This document shows, in pieces, positions 12,901-25,080 of a stretch of 64,000 nucleotides of DNA (position 1 is the first letter of the stretch; each line of letters opens with the position of its first letter). Location: positions 21,353,501 to 21,417,500 of the forward strand of contig JAQISU010000081.1 in the NCBI GenBank assembly GCA_029339505.1. The letters are read 5' to 3'. Below the pieces are notes generated by a model. It worked only from the letters and a program-made list of their open reading frames with translations, was not told the DNA's origin and ran no database searches. Source of the DNA: Unio delphinus. Taxonomy: Eukaryota > Mollusca > Bivalvia > Unionida > Unionidae. A program made the position numbers and the translations under genes.

Positions 12901-13754
12901 AATGGATCCCTGTCACCCATCCTTTTAAGTGGAATAAACGGCAGGAACAGAAAATACATGACCTCAATCAGATGGCAAAGTTCAGTCTTGATGAAACAGA
13001 GCAATTGCTTTCCTCTCTGGGGCCAGGTTCATTAATTACTAGTAACTGTTGTTTCTGGTATCAGTGGCTGAATGTCATTGAAAATAGTAGCATAAAGACA
13101 ATGGAGAATCATATAACCATTTGATATTGGTAGATAAACGGATGAAAGCAGATCAGTAAGGTACCTGGTCAACAGAGATTTATAATAAGTAAGGACCTGT
13201 CAAGGCTATCAGTGGCTCTGAGACTGTAGTAATAAAGTGGACACAAAGGCACTAACTGGCCATAGAGTGGCATGGAACCATAGTGGTACTAACCAGTATG
13301 TGCCCACTATTTGTCTCTTTCCAGCGAGAGTCTGAGTACAGATGTGAGGGCAGAATACATATTAGATCAACGATATCTTCTTTGTTTTTATCAACATTGA
13401 TGATTGTTGAGAACCATGGCTTTGAACTTGTATCTGAGCAGCTGCAGGACTGTTTCCCATCAAAATACTTAAGAACCATGGCTTTGAACTGATACGAGAT
13501 CTTCAGGACAGTTTCCCCATAAGAAGACTCCATATTAACTAGGTAATGTGACACAACTGGCCATGTAGTGAGCTGGGTGTCTTGTGGCACTATTCATGCT
13601 AATGAACAGGCCCATCATTCAGCCTCGTAGGCAAAATCTTCAATACTGACCTGGTGCAATCTGATATGGATGGTAGAGTCTAATCATGACAGAACATGGC
13701 CATTTTATCCTCCATAAGGCTATCATTTGTGGCCCTATCTTGGGCAGTATGAAT
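9984..13754 (-). other. Long intron, no gene recognised
   Basis: AT-rich intron of the minus-strand gene. Frames at 10117-10389, 11544-11783, 12442-12729 and 12852-13124 show no family resemblance. Around 13405-13525 a stretch containing GAACCATGGCTTTGAACT occurs twice about 61 bp apart, a diverged local duplication. No RNA gene was seen. Confidence 0.5.
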
Positions 13755-13761
13755 CAACCAT

Positions 13762-13825
13762 GACTCAAACCCATGACCTCCAGCTTCCAAGGCGGACACT
13801 CTAACCACTAGGCCACCGGAGAGGT
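13762..13825 (-). mobile_element. tRNA-like SINE head fragment
   Basis: Read on the minus strand the segment contains GGCCTAGTGGTTAGAGTGTC, a Pol III A-box-like sequence, and about 30 bp on GGTTTGAGTC, a B-box-like sequence. This is the arrangement of a tRNA-derived SINE head. No body or target duplication was identified, so this is probably a truncated insertion inside an intron. Confidence 0.55.
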
Positions 13826-13827
13826 TT

Positions 13828-15576
13828 TTATCTATGATTGAACACTGCTGTAAAATGTGACTTGAACAAAATTCATCAATGGGATCATGAAACAAAAACA
13901 AATGAAAACTTTCACCAAACCAATAATATAAATTTTCTATTACTGTGAGACTGATCTCAAGGCCAAAGGGGCAAGTAAGAATGTTGCAGAATAAATGGTC
14001 GTACTTAGCTTTAAATTAATTCTTACAAAGTATGAGCAAAACCTGTCAATTGATTCAGGAAATACAGTTAATGAAAATACCTTTACCAACACCTTTATAA
14101 AAAATTTCAACAACTGTGATACAGAGCCAAATTCAAAGGAATAGGCAAGCATGTTGACAAATATATTGTCTTTGCTTCAATAGGGTTATTCCCATTTATG
14201 AATAAATCAACCAAGAGTGTCAGGATATATAGGCAAATATAAAATACTTAAAAAAAAAAAACAACTAAATTCAGATTTTCTAAGACATCCAGAAAAAGAC
14301 AGCAAGCATTTTGCAGAGTAAATTAATTTACATTCACACCACATGATATAAATCAATTAAGGGATTAGGATTAGCTTTTAAAACAAAGCTGAACAAACTG
14401 ATGACAAATGACACTGTTTAAAGTGGAACAGTGGGTTTGATGAATAAATATTTGAGGTGAGCCTTTGGAACATTTAACTGGCAAATCAATATTTCAGGTG
14501 AGCCTTTCGAAGCTTAAAGCATCATCATGTGTTCACACTAGCTTGATATGTTTCATGTTATGGGAAATACATCTTCTCGGATTTTAGCTGTGAGCAAAAT
14601 TAAAAGTCATACAAAATAATGCTATTTTAATTTGGAATGTAATTTATTTGGTACCAATAATAAAACATGTCATTCAAATTATATTCAAGCACTGAATCAA
14701 TTATTCTTTTCCTTGCATAGTGCTCTTGATTTATTACACTTTGCACAACAGTCCAAAAAGTGACCTTTGTTATAAGTGAGCGAGCCTTGTACTATTGAAT
14801 GTTCTAACATTGCAGTGTCTTAACAGTCAAATACAACACAGACATCAAGTTCTCAATGCTGTGAAATCACACGATATATTGTTCTTTAAAGCCAAGGGTT
14901 AAAATAAAATATGAGCAACCCAGTCACATGGTATCCAGTGAAAAAAAAAGGTCACAAAATAATATTAAAAAAAACACAAAGGCACATGTAAATCTAGGAG
15001 ACAATGTCCATCACAAACTGCATCAGAATATGCTGAATGGTTCTTCAGCTATGTCAGTTAAAAGCAACATCACATGTGAAAATATCAAGTCAACTGTCAA
15101 GGGCCATAACTCTATCCAACATAACTGACAAGACAAAATCCATAAAATGCACATTTAGATATCTGAAACATGTCCAAAACAAACTGTTTCAGAAAATGTT
15201 GAATGGTTACTCAGTTACGCTGGTTACAAGGATCCACTGTACTACAACTTAAAATTTGGTTAAAAAAAAGAGCAATAATTCAAACTAACTGAACCTGGAA
15301 AAAATGAAACTTTTAAAAGAAAACTAACATGCCATAGGCAATTCATTACCAAAATGGCATCCAGTTAAGTGTAAGGGTTGCGGTTGCAAAAGCTTTAGTG
15401 GTTACAAGAAGTATGGACAGAGAAAGGTATTCAATAAAGCCCTCCTACATCTCTACGAGGGGCCTTCATAATTATGTAGCAAGGCTTAAACAAAATTTGA
15501 CTACTTCAATGGGATTCATTACTATACCAGAATGACAAATGAAAGCAGAACTATATTGAGAGGCCATTATACTCAC
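13828..15576 (-). other. Intron, with two small diverged duplications
   Basis: AT-rich intron. GTGAGCCTTTGGAAC at 14457 recurs in similar form (GTGAGCCTTTCGAAG) near 14498. The stretches around 15000-15060 and 15150-15210 are also diverged copies of each other (AACTG..TCAGAA.ATG.TGAATGGTT). No gene seen. Confidence 0.45.
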
Positions 15577-15739
15577 TTGTATGTAGGAATACGAGCATCT
15601 GAGGGATCCATGGCCCTGACTTTTCTGCGGATGGAGTTAAGAATAATAAGCAAGGTCGGCGCATGTGGTTGCAGCTTGTCTAACTCCAGCAGGTATGCAT
15701 CTTTGTCTACCACACTGTTATACATGCTATCCTCTGATT
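15577..15739 (-). CDS. Cytoplasmic exon (about 54 codons) of the minus-strand membrane protein gene
   Basis: The acceptor is TTCCATTTTAG and the donor ACAA|GTGAGT. The exon starts with two bases (phase 1) and ends in phase 2. It encodes the start of the domain completed by the next exon, with DAYLLELDKLQPHAPTLLII then NSIRRKVRAMDPSDARIPTY. The leucine-rich amphipathic pattern, charged surface and absence of stops support real coding. With 9845-9983 it makes a roughly 90-residue helical region. No enzyme motif is visible. The family is not recognised by me. Confidence 0.8.
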
Positions 15740-17762
15740 CTAAAATGGAAACTGTACTGTTAGTTTCACTAAAAAATCTGTGGGCATCCATGTGTGTGTG
15801 TGTGCATGTACCTGCATGCATGCACAAGAGAAAAAAAAAATGATAAAATGGTGCATAACTTTATATCCAATGAATGTATGAAAAAAACATACTTCAGTGG
15901 CATTTCAAAGCAAAAACAATAAAATAGAATTCACATTGACTTCACAAAACAAGCTAATTATGCTTTTGATGCAATTTTGTACATTAAGATAATAAGTATG
16001 CATTTGTCTTTGAAATATAGTAGAATTTTACAGATTAAACAGTATAATGGAAGAGAAATGTTTTGCAAACAATAGATCTTGAAGATTTTGACTTCTGGAA
16101 ATGGATTAAATATTTAATAGACAGACCAAGGGAGTTATATCAATTAAACATTTAATCAAGATGTGACATTGTTTTATTTATAAGACAACAATGATCAAGT
16201 GCTTCATCCCATTTCAAACCCTTTATATAAAAAAGGTGCTTTAAAAAACCACTGTTTGATGGACGAATTTAAGACTGTCTTTGTTGTCTTCCAAGACTGC
16301 ATTCTAGTTAAGAATGTATGTTTAAAGTTTCATGGCAATCCTCTATGTAGCTGTGGAAAAGTAGCAATAAAGGGGTGGGTAGCTGAAGACAAGAATACTC
16401 ACCAAATCCATTATTGTCAAAAAGTGAAACCTGAAATTCAGAAAATTTAAATAAGCAATACAAACAAATAAAGATTTGATTAGTACAGTAATTCTACTAA
16501 ATGCTGTTTCAAATAAATTCACCTTCATCTACCCAGGTAAAATGTAACCTAATGTCCTCAATTACATCAGGTCAATTGACTGCATTTGTAATATATTAAA
16601 TTTATTGAAAAGATACCTATTATAAAGTGTGACAGATCAATGTTCTGATTAACTATTTTACTTCTTATCATGCCCAGGGTACATTCTCCCATCCCAAACT
16701 TACAATGTCCCCAGGATCTCTGTAATTATATAGGAATATAGGACATATATGTCCCATTAGCTGTCCAAGTAAGTGCAAAATAAAACTGCTAATACTGGTG
16801 TCAAGTTAGAAAAAGTGTTTGGGTACTTATTTGGTGGTGGGAAGAACTAGTTTGGAAAAGAAATGCTTAGATTATTTGCTTCCCTAATGTGTTCACAGTG
16901 TATGTATTACTCTTATGTTATCCCTTATATCATAAACTTCTGCAAATTAGTCTTTTGATAATGGCATACCTTTTGTGAATATTACATTAAAACACAAACC
17001 TTGTGACAATTAAACACCGAATAAGCATACATAATGATTTGTAATATTAGCTAGATAAACACTAATTTTGTCTGCACTATATTCAACGTTACTAAAAGAA
17101 AACAAATACCCTTGATTCAACTCGATTTCTTCCAGCAATGCATCATTTCTTTACATTTTCCTTAATACACCAAGGGTTAATACTTGGAACTCAGGGAAGG
17201 CACATTTAATTGCAGAGTAGTCACCCACAGATACAATTAAGAATTCTGTATTATTTCCATATGAACTCTTTAAGAAATCTAAGTATTCTGGCAAACATGC
17301 GAAATCGCAGCCAGCCAGCCAGTCCAATGCCAGCAAGTTTCACATCAGACTGGGTAAAATATGAAAAGCTTGTCTAGCCAGCTGGATGTTTAGGCACATC
17401 AAGTAAACGTATTTGACAAATTGTATAATTTATAATTTGAAAGAAATATTATAAACCATGTGACAAATAAACAACAGTAAATGGTTTGACAACCACTCGT
17501 GAATCTTGGTGCTATGAGAATAAAAAAAAAAATGTTTAATCTGCGTTTACTAGATGATTGTAGCTCCAAATAAAGGCTCTTCTGCATCTATGTGATGTCC
17601 GACAACACATGCTACTTCCATTCCCCAACATCAAAATACTGAGGTATATGGATACCTGACACCACCAGAGGATAAAAAACTAAACACAGGAAAGAAAATA
17701 AGAACTATTCCAAGGAATATGACGTTATCAAATGAAAACAAATGTTTATTTTAAGAACTCAC
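15740..17762 (-). other. Intron, missing-exon interval
   Basis: The exon at 17763-17862 ends in phase 2 while the exon at 15577-15739 needs phase 1. If both are real, one more exon should lie here. A 61-codon minus frame at 17151-17336 is open but has an in-frame TGA just upstream and no matching splice phases. I could not place the exon. Confidence 0.4.
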
Positions 17763-17862
17763 ATGGAAACAGGATGCATGTTAAGACCAAGAAAATGTTC
17801 TTGTAGTTCATTCATCTCAGCATCATGAATGAGACTATAACTCGCTGAATTTTCACATGAGC
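17763..17862 (-). CDS. Candidate cytoplasmic exon (about 33 codons)
   Basis: On the minus strand there is an acceptor (TAACTTAATAG) and a good donor, CCAT|GTGAGT. Of the three frames only one is open, and it reads SCENSASYSLIHDAEMNEL then QEHFLGLNMHPVS. It begins in phase 1 and ends in phase 2. The position between the transmembrane exon and the helical exons suggests a juxtamembrane segment of the same protein. Neither neighbouring junction could be matched, so the assignment is tentative. Confidence 0.45.
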
Positions 17863-18561
17863 CTATTAAGTTAATGAATTTAAAAGATTTCAACACCATA
17901 TGCATCAGAGCAACACCACACAATTGAAACATCCTGAATAATCAGCCATGGTTGCCCTGGAGTTATGGAAGAGCTCATTTATGATACTGGACTAAGGAAT
18001 TGTGGGAACCGTTGCATGCACCAGAGGTAAACAATCATGGTCTTTCCATTGTGCAAATTATATCACAAAACAAAATAAAAAATGTAAAATAGTTTAAAGA
18101 AAACTTGATGAAGCAGATGATGTTTGAATCGGGTAAAAATATCTTCATTTCAAGATGTTGCATTCTGCTGATGTGGCTATATTTGATTCAGTCCCAGTTC
18201 CATCAATCCACTGCTGGAAATCATCCTTCTGCAGACCTAATTTTATACACAGCTATAAGTTGGATATCACAGACTCATCTTTTGTGACTGGGCCATAACA
18301 GCTGCCTTGATATGTTCATGTGCAAGGCATTTCACTTTAATTGTCTCAGCCCATATAAACTTTCTGGTGCTGATGTGCCACTGAACAACAGACAACCAAA
18401 TATCTGAACAATTATTATTATCATCATTATTATTTCTCTGATGTAGATTCAACATGTAGTGGGGCCCTACTCTACATCACAAATGTAAACACGAAAACAA
18501 TCAAACATCTGAAACATGAGCTCTGCTTTCACTTTAAAAAAAAGCCTTATCAAAATCTCAC

Positions 18562-18625
18562 TTGTTTTATTTTTCCTGCAAGCATTCCTTCTTGGTAACA
18601 TCTTTGCTGAAGGTTCACATTACCT
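18562..18625 (-). CDS. Candidate juxtamembrane exon (21 codons)
   Basis: An acceptor TTGATTTTTCAG is followed by one base completing the phase-2 codon left by the transmembrane exon, giving KRKR|GNVNLQQ. The frame stays open for 21 codons to a donor CAA|GTGAGA in phase 0. The join to the transmembrane exon is consistent, but the phase-0 end does not match the next candidate at 17763-17862. Short length and the unmatched end keep confidence low. Confidence 0.35.
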
Positions 18626-18981
18626 CTGAAAAATCAAGAGTTATAAGCACAGGTCAACTGTGATAAATCTGCAATATGTATACAAATATTATTTTCATCA
18701 TGGTGCTATTTTCTTACTCTGGTGACAGCAGACTGTATGATATCATTAATGATAAATTAATTATTAAATACGTGTTTTTGGTCACTACTCTAAAACAAGG
18801 ATAAAAATCTCAGTAATGATCTGAAATTCATTTGTACTGCTATGTTATAATCAAGTGTTCCTGTTTTTATGTAAGACTGAATCAGTTTCTTGTTTTTGTT
18901 ATCACATGAGTTATGTTAACTTTCAGACAAATAAAAATGGCAAAATAATCTAGCTGTACAGTAAAATTGATATGTTACATC

Positions 18982-19307
18982 TAGGGCCTAACCGGAAATC
19001 GCCTTGGACATTCGCTTCGGCCGAATATCTGGTTTTTCGGTACTATTCGCCTCGGCAAATAATACGCGCACAAATGGTTACAAGTAAAATATTTAAATAA
19101 ATATCAAACTTAAAAAAAAGTTTTTTTAATGCATAATAATTTTAGTTAATAATAAAAATTTTCATCTTATAGGCAATATATACGGTATATGGTACCCGAA
19201 AAGTTTAAGCTTCGCATACGATAATGAAACAAACGGATCCGGTAAATAGTACATCGAAATACTCGGATTCGGTACTAGGTGAAAATTATCTACTCGGTTA
19301 GGCCCTA
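18982..19307. mobile_element. Short hAT-type MITE with TAGGGCC termini
   Basis: The terminal inverted repeats read TAGGGCCTAACCGG and CGGTTAGGCCCTA. An exact 8-bp duplication, GTTACATC, flanks the element (18974-18981 and 19308-19315). At 326 bp with no open frame it is a non-autonomous element. The interior is enriched in CGG, TCGG and CCGA words, unlike the AT-rich intron around it. The 8-bp duplication supports the hAT superfamily. Confidence 0.8.
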
Positions 19308-19315
19308 GTTACATC

Positions 19316-21161
19316 TCTGTTGTCCTTAGCAAATTTTAGGAGGGCAATGTGCCATGCCTTCCCTAATTCATGGAGTGCATCATGCCTTACAAGGGGGTTT
19401 CCGTGTCTCAAATCTCGAAGTTTAATAATGGCATATGGTAACAATCTACATTCAGGTCATAACTCGTATGCAGTGACATTTTTTGTTTTGAATTCACCTG
19501 TGTATGCAAATACCCTCTCTTATACAGAGAATATCTTTAGAAGACAAGTAACCTGCACATTACCATGACATTAGTCAATTTCCCATATATATTCTTCTGT
19601 ATGATGTATGCTGAGCAAAAAAACATTGTATAGTTATAACAGAACAAGGACTTAAGTCAAGATAACCAAACTATTTTAAGCCAAACCAACCATCAAATCA
19701 TTGCTGTAAAATTGTGACTTTGACCCACCCTCCCCAAGGTCAACAGCTTGAGTGCAAATAATCAAATTCAAATTTCTAAACAAAACCACAATATAAATTC
19801 CATTACTATGACATTGACCCCAAAATCATAATGCAAGTCTTTGATGACTCTGACCTTAAACCCAAAATCATCTTGGAATGAATTGCCATTGCTTCATAAT
19901 GACAAGTATCTAGCAAGGAGTTTAATAATATATACAACTGAAAAACCCTAATCAACACAAATTGCTAACAAAGGTGATGCTATTGAATATCCTCCATCAA
20001 TTCTAACAAAAGTTTGGTCAAATGATAAATCAATCTAGATGGGGCATCCCGAGGTTCTCAAGGCAGATATATTATATATGCATGGGGAGATAACCTACAG
20101 ACACACAACCAACACACACTAAGTCTTGAACTCAACTACCTTGTGCTTAGCAACCATTCCATTTATTAAGAGTGATAACAAAATAACTAAATACATTTGC
20201 ATTGGCATATCCACCATTATGAAAATTTCAATACTCAACTGGTACTGTCATTCCAACAAATTTATGAAGCACAAATTTAATAATTAAAACTTAATTTTAA
20301 GCAGTATATTGTACATTTTCAACCAGTCGGATTGTATGTTACATAGGAACATGTATTAGACTCAATCTCTCATATCTATTCTACTGGCGGGAAAATCTAT
20401 TGTCTGGCAGCCTAGGAAATGCTGGAAACTTTGCTTGGCAAGTAACATTTTATGTCCCTTGACAAGCATTTCACAGAGAATATGAAGGAAAAATGCTGAT
20501 ATTAGTGAAATTTCAGGAAATCTTTATACATTGTATGTGGCTTATTGAAAAAAATGTCAACAAGGATTTTGTTACACATGACAGCTGTTTGATTGAGCCA
20601 TAAATATGGTATAGTGGCAAATAAGAGAGGGTGGTTCTTTGCTCTTGCTGCACAACTGACATGTAATCAGTTGCAACCTTGAATAGATTTCATAAATCAT
20701 ATGACCAAATTGTAACCTTGAATAGATTTCATAAATCATATGACCAAATTGTAACTTACAAAGCTCATGCTCTGGTTCTAAATAAACATCTGCATATGAT
20801 AGTAAGGCCAAGGAAAGGGAGTTGGATGATATTTATGTTTAACAGACCCTGATGATTTTTTAGACAATGACTTTGTACCAGATTACAATTGGTAGTAATA
20901 TTTATAGGATACTATGAACTAAAAAACTGTGAACATATATATTATTACTTCCTTCTAATCTAAAGATATACTATTACAAGTTGGAGAATATTATATCTAT
21001 ACTTTAATTTTTCTATTTCCTATGCCAACAAAGTTCAGTCTTTACAATTTGGATTGATGGTACCCAGTATAAGTTTTCTAAAATTCTGATAACACTAGGA
21101 TCTATCTTATACGAGCACAATGTCACAAATAAAAGTAACTCTACATGAGGATGACAATTAC
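19316..21161 (-). other. Intron with a 39-bp tandem duplication
   Basis: AT-rich intron. At 20675-20752 a 39-bp unit beginning AACCTTGAATAGATTTCATA is present twice in tandem and almost identical. The period is a multiple of three, so it produces a 13-residue repeat in one minus frame, but there is no other coding evidence. Confidence 0.55.
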
Positions 21162-21282
21162 CTTTTTCTCTTCATGTGACAGCAGAAGGCAATGACAAAG
21201 ATGACAAACAGCACCAGACCAGAACACACGCCCACCACAACACCAATGATAATCTCCATGTTATTGCTCTTACTGTTGGATG
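21162..21282 (-). CDS. Transmembrane exon of the minus-strand gene
   Basis: On the minus strand the exon runs from after TTCATAAG to AAAAG|GTAATT, starting in phase 1 and ending in phase 2. It encodes a short polar linker and then a hydrophobic helix, IIIGVVVGVCSGLVLFVIFV, continuing IAFCC and followed by the basic stop-transfer HMKRKR. This is a clear single-pass type I topology: the Cys-rich exons lie before it and the cytoplasmic exons after it. The small-residue pattern GVVVGVCSG could favour helix packing (inference). The phase joins exactly to 22064-22167. Confidence 0.88.
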
Positions 21283-21671
21283 CTTATGAATAAATTAAAA
21301 AAATATTGCAATGTACAACATGCACATATATCACAAAAAATACAGGAAGACTATTAATAATGAACTTGTATTTTTTTGGAAGACTGTCCAGATCCTTTGT
21401 ATGGACAGAATGAGTCACTTAATTTTAATACTTTTTAAAAGAAAAATACAATATATAGGCTATATTAGCCTTAGCAACATTAGTAAGTTTGGATGTGGTC
21501 ATGTACCTTGGCTGTATAGTGTAAAATAGTGTTATTTTGTTAATGGACAAAAAACAGGCTCTACAGAACAGCATGTCCTTTTGTATGAATTTTTAGTATG
21601 GTGAACAAATGCGTGGCATATCATTTAGTTTTGTTTTTAAAAATTGATCTTCAAAGATTACTTACCTTTAG

Positions 21672-21797
21672 GCTACTGGCAAGCTTTCTCACATAACTAC
21701 ATCAACTGAATCTTAGACTCGAACCCATGCAAACAGAGGTGAGATGGCAGTGATCCATAACAGAAAGTTTTAAACCACCCGGCCACTCGGGGCCTCC
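21672..21797 (-). mobile_element. Truncated copy of the SINE family seen at 25081 and 28554
   Basis: The segment from GGCTACTGGCAAGC to the CACTCGGGGCCTC region matches the head halves of the SINEs at 25081-25315 and 28554-28786. The minus strand carries the tRNA-like head GCCGAGTGG-type A box and a GGTTCGAGTC B box. The 3' body and tail are absent, so it is truncated. It lies in an intron in the orientation of the host gene. Confidence 0.7.
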
Positions 21798-22063
21798 CTT
21801 TTAAGCAGATTTGATGACTGTACTATACGTAATCATCAGAATAGTATCTCAGAGAATATATTATACCTTGAACTTGTCGTAGTTTACAACTTTGTTCCAT
21901 CTAATGAATATTATCAGTATGCAATACTTGAAAATAGATTGTGGATCAAGACTGGAATGCTCATCTGAAATTTTGTTCGTAATTCAAAAAGAATCATAAT
22001 CAAATTTTCTTTCAATAAGACGGTTAACTCTTAGGAATGCTACAGAGAATGCAATAGACTTAC

Positions 22064-22167
22064 CAGTGCAAACAGTTCCTTCAATACTTCCATTATGTAC
22101 CACCTTGGCCTCCCCAGTACATGTAGTCAGACACTTATGTGTACTTTCTTCAATGAAATTGGCACAT
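22064..22167 (-). CDS. Cys-rich ectodomain exon 4 (34 codons)
   Basis: The exon is bounded by acceptor CTTAATTCCAG and donor ACTG|GTAAGT, phases 2 to 1, and both neighbours match. It encodes CANFIEESTHKCLTTCTG and continues to EGTVCT just before the transmembrane exon. Cysteine spacing C-x10-C-x3-C resembles furin-like or growth-factor-receptor Cys-rich repeats (family comparison from general knowledge). The one N-glycosylation sequon seen is NGS. Confidence 0.85.
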
Positions 22168-22621
22168 CTGGAATTAAGTAATGCTGCTGTCAGAATGTTA
22201 TATGTATATGTGCACGCTGATTATTTATGGAATGTGCTTGACAACTTTTGGAAAAGTCATAACTGATACAATATTTTAAAGTAATTTACTTATCATTGCC
22301 TATGTCATGCATCTAATGTATTTAATGCAGTTGCACATGTGGAGCAAATACAGAAAAATATATTTTTTTTAAAATCAACTTAAAGCATTCATATGTTACT
22401 GTTTTTTTAAAAAGTATAACAGTTCCAATATGGTGTCAGAACAATAGAAGAACTATATGGCCCTTCCTTGGGCAAGTAATCTTTTAAAGGGCCACTTGTT
22501 GGGCCTGTGTCAGAAAAATAATTTTCTTTGAGCATTTCTGGGTTTAAATTTCAACAACTGTCACATATTGTACAAAGTTTAATACTTTTAACCTCAGATT
22601 TGTGTTGTAATTAATTCTGAC

Positions 22622-22679
22622 CTTTTACAAGTATCTGTATCTGAGCACTCCAGACAGTCATCTATATCGGAACAATTTT
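22622..22679 (-). CDS. Cys-rich ectodomain exon 3 (19 codons)
   Basis: A small exon after TGTTTGCAG, ending AAAAG|GTCAGA, phases 1 to 2. It encodes NCSDIDDCLECSDTDTCK, with four cysteines in 18 residues. The phase joins both the exon at 23485-23598 and the exon at 22064-22167, giving a continuous CKRC. Acidic residues between the cysteines could bind calcium (inference). NCS is a possible glycosylation site. Confidence 0.82.
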
Positions 22680-23484
22680 CTGCAAACAGACAATAACACT
22701 GTAGAACAAGGGTAGAGCAGAATTTGATGTCTTGTCTTGGGAGTAATGGCATTACATAAAAACTTCAATACTGAGTCAACATTCATTCCAAATAACATCA
22801 TGAAAGCTATTTCTTGCATTTTTCTCCAAAACATGCAAATGCTAAAGTTACAAGTCCAAACAGACAAACACAATTATTTAAAATATCCTGTCCAACATTT
22901 AAAATATTTTTAAAATATTTGATCTTGGACTAAGTTATCTGTATGGAAATGTCCAAAAATATTTACAAGATGCATGTTTCCATACACAAGAGATATCATC
23001 TTCTTTTGAACAATAAGGATTTTTTGCCAACATTTACTGAAAGATTTTATAAATTGAAAGGCAAATTTCCTCATTTGTTCTAATAGGTTAAAAGACCCAA
23101 TATTATGCAACAGTACAAGGTAATCGTCAAAATAAATGCTTTCATCATATTTTCTGACATTAATATAGCCGCCAACCACCCAGACTAGCAATTAGAACAA
23201 GATTTGAAGTGTTGATCCTTTGTTACAGTAAGTCAGATAATTTACCTATAGTCAGGTCTAACAAACACTTTCAGCGCACTTGGACAAGATTTAAAAGATT
23301 TCAGCATGACATATAAATCGATAATGTACAATACAAGTATACAACCCAAAGCAACTTGTTACAATCCCCATGACAGTCCCTGAAATAAGCAAAACCTATG
23401 TCTTGTCAACATTTTGCATGCAAGACAATACAATAATGAAGTTACTATGTTCATCAAGACTTGTTTAAATCTAATAATCCTCAC
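22680..23484 (-). other. Intron, nothing recognised
   Basis: AT-rich intron between Cys-rich exons. Minus frames at 22658-22873 and 22910-23191 have no supporting features and are not in phase with the gene. Confidence 0.5.
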
Positions 23485-23598
23485 TATTTGCACAATCCCT
23501 ATTGTTACATAGTCCGTAGCCAGGTGGACAGCTGCACGTATTATTTTCACCACAAGACGATGACATCCAGCCACAGTCTTCATCACTTTGGCAACATG
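23485..23598 (-). CDS. Cys-rich ectodomain exon 2 (about 38 codons)
   Basis: The exon lies between acceptor CAATTTTACAG and donor AAATA|GTGAGG, phases 1 to 1. It encodes CCQSDEDCGWMSSSCGENNT, then CSCPPGYGLCNNRDCAN, eleven-residue spacing with ten cysteines overall. The CxCPPGYG stretch is EGF-like (known consensus), although the first part is a more compact Cys knot. NNT is a glycosylation sequon. Both flanking phases match. Confidence 0.85.
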
Positions 23599-25080
23599 CT
23601 GTAAAATTGTGGATTAAAATGTAAAACATAACACAAATAATAATAATAATAATAATAATGCAATACAGAGATTATTAAAATGTACTTTGTTCTGAATTAT
23701 TTTGACATTGGATTTGCCTCTTATATGACCTTCCCTTCTGCATCGGGAAAGTGGCTGTATAAGATGGGTGGCCTTTCCATAGCGGGTCTAAATAATGCAT
23801 CTCCATTTACATGATGACATGTTCATGTTTAGTAAGGATTCATAAAAAAAGCAATAAATGTGTTGTCACGTCATTTTGTGGCCTTTCTCTGGTACCCTGT
23901 TTTGTTCAAGGTTTTCTGTGGGTGTTAATGCAAAAAATCTATTTTTAGCATATGCTGACCCTGCTATGATCTTGACAATTACGTCCTGTTGTCATCATCA
24001 AAGAGAAGAACTCAACAGATGTGTAAAGCCCAAAATTATATCATAGCATTCTTGAGACCATTTTCTGTAAACCTTGGCTTTTATAAACAATGGTATAATA
24101 TATCTTAGTGTTACATGTATATGGGAGACCTATATCGATGATAGAGATAATCTGATAAGTTACCTTACATCAAGGTATGAATTAATTATTGGTTCTGAAT
24201 ACATTTGAAAAAAAGTGGCCACTTGTGAGGGGAACATTTTTCATTTTTGTACTAAAATGCTGATCACATTAGAGAGGTGGTCATTCTTGATGGGTACTTT
24301 TCAATACAAACTCATCGGTGCCAAGTGATTCTGGCTGTAAGAAGGGGGTGTCTGCTGGTCAAGGGGCCCATTCAAGCAGGTGACTACTGTACTTACATTT
24401 TTTGAAAGCTAGCCACGTGGTCAAATGACATCAATGCAGACAAGTCAGTCTTGTAGAATAATGTGTATTTAAATTAAAAATTAATATCTTCGATTCTTAT
24501 TAATCCATTTAATCATGACAAAATTGCTTTCATATACTACATTTTTTATTTCATTCAGAATGGAAATACTAACTTGCAGCTATCAACCTTTAGTCATCAC
24601 AAATTTAACCTGAATCATTTAATTGATGTTGAGGGTTGTCATGACAGACCAAACAAACCCTCCTGAAATTAGTGTGATCAATGATGACTGGAAAGAACCA
24701 CGTTTGATACAATGAAACAATGCATAAATTAATCAGAATAACAGAGAAGCATCCTATACATAAAAATTCTGACAGAATCAGAAATTCAGCGCTCTCAACA
24801 GTTTCATAATGAGGAATCCAAGATTCATCACTGATGGAATTCAAGAGACCAGAGAGACCCATCTATTTCTGTGAGTTCCTGGCATATAAGTTGGTACCCT
24901 TCAAAGGTGGAGCCCAAAAATATCAAGTTTCTTCAACACCCCAATTGCAAGCCATCCACAAAGTTTCATACTGTAAATGGTAGACACAACTTGAGTTACG
25001 ATGCACAGAAACCAACTAGGAAAGAGACTGATGGATAAACATAACATAATTCTATCTGCCTTAAAGTGAAATTATTTTTT
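23599..25080 (-). other. Intron with a short AAT microsatellite
   Basis: Intron of the minus-strand gene. An (AAT)n run lies at 23638-23659. Frames at 23858-24046 and 24605-24862 have no domain or phase support. Nothing else recognised. Confidence 0.5.

Noticed and set aside
12852..13124. 90-codon plus frame starting MVQYFVRDHVPG
   Set aside because: No domain, no splice or start context, and it lies antisense in an intron; considered chance.
17151..17336. 61-codon minus frame inside the intron of the membrane protein gene
   Set aside because: It lacks an ATG, has an in-frame TGA just upstream, and its possible splice phases fit neither neighbouring exon.
18140..18240. Minus-strand stretch after TCTGCAG reading KDDFQQWIDGTGTESN
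   Set aside because: The acceptor is good and the peptide plausible, but no GT donor occurs before the stop codon at a usable phase.
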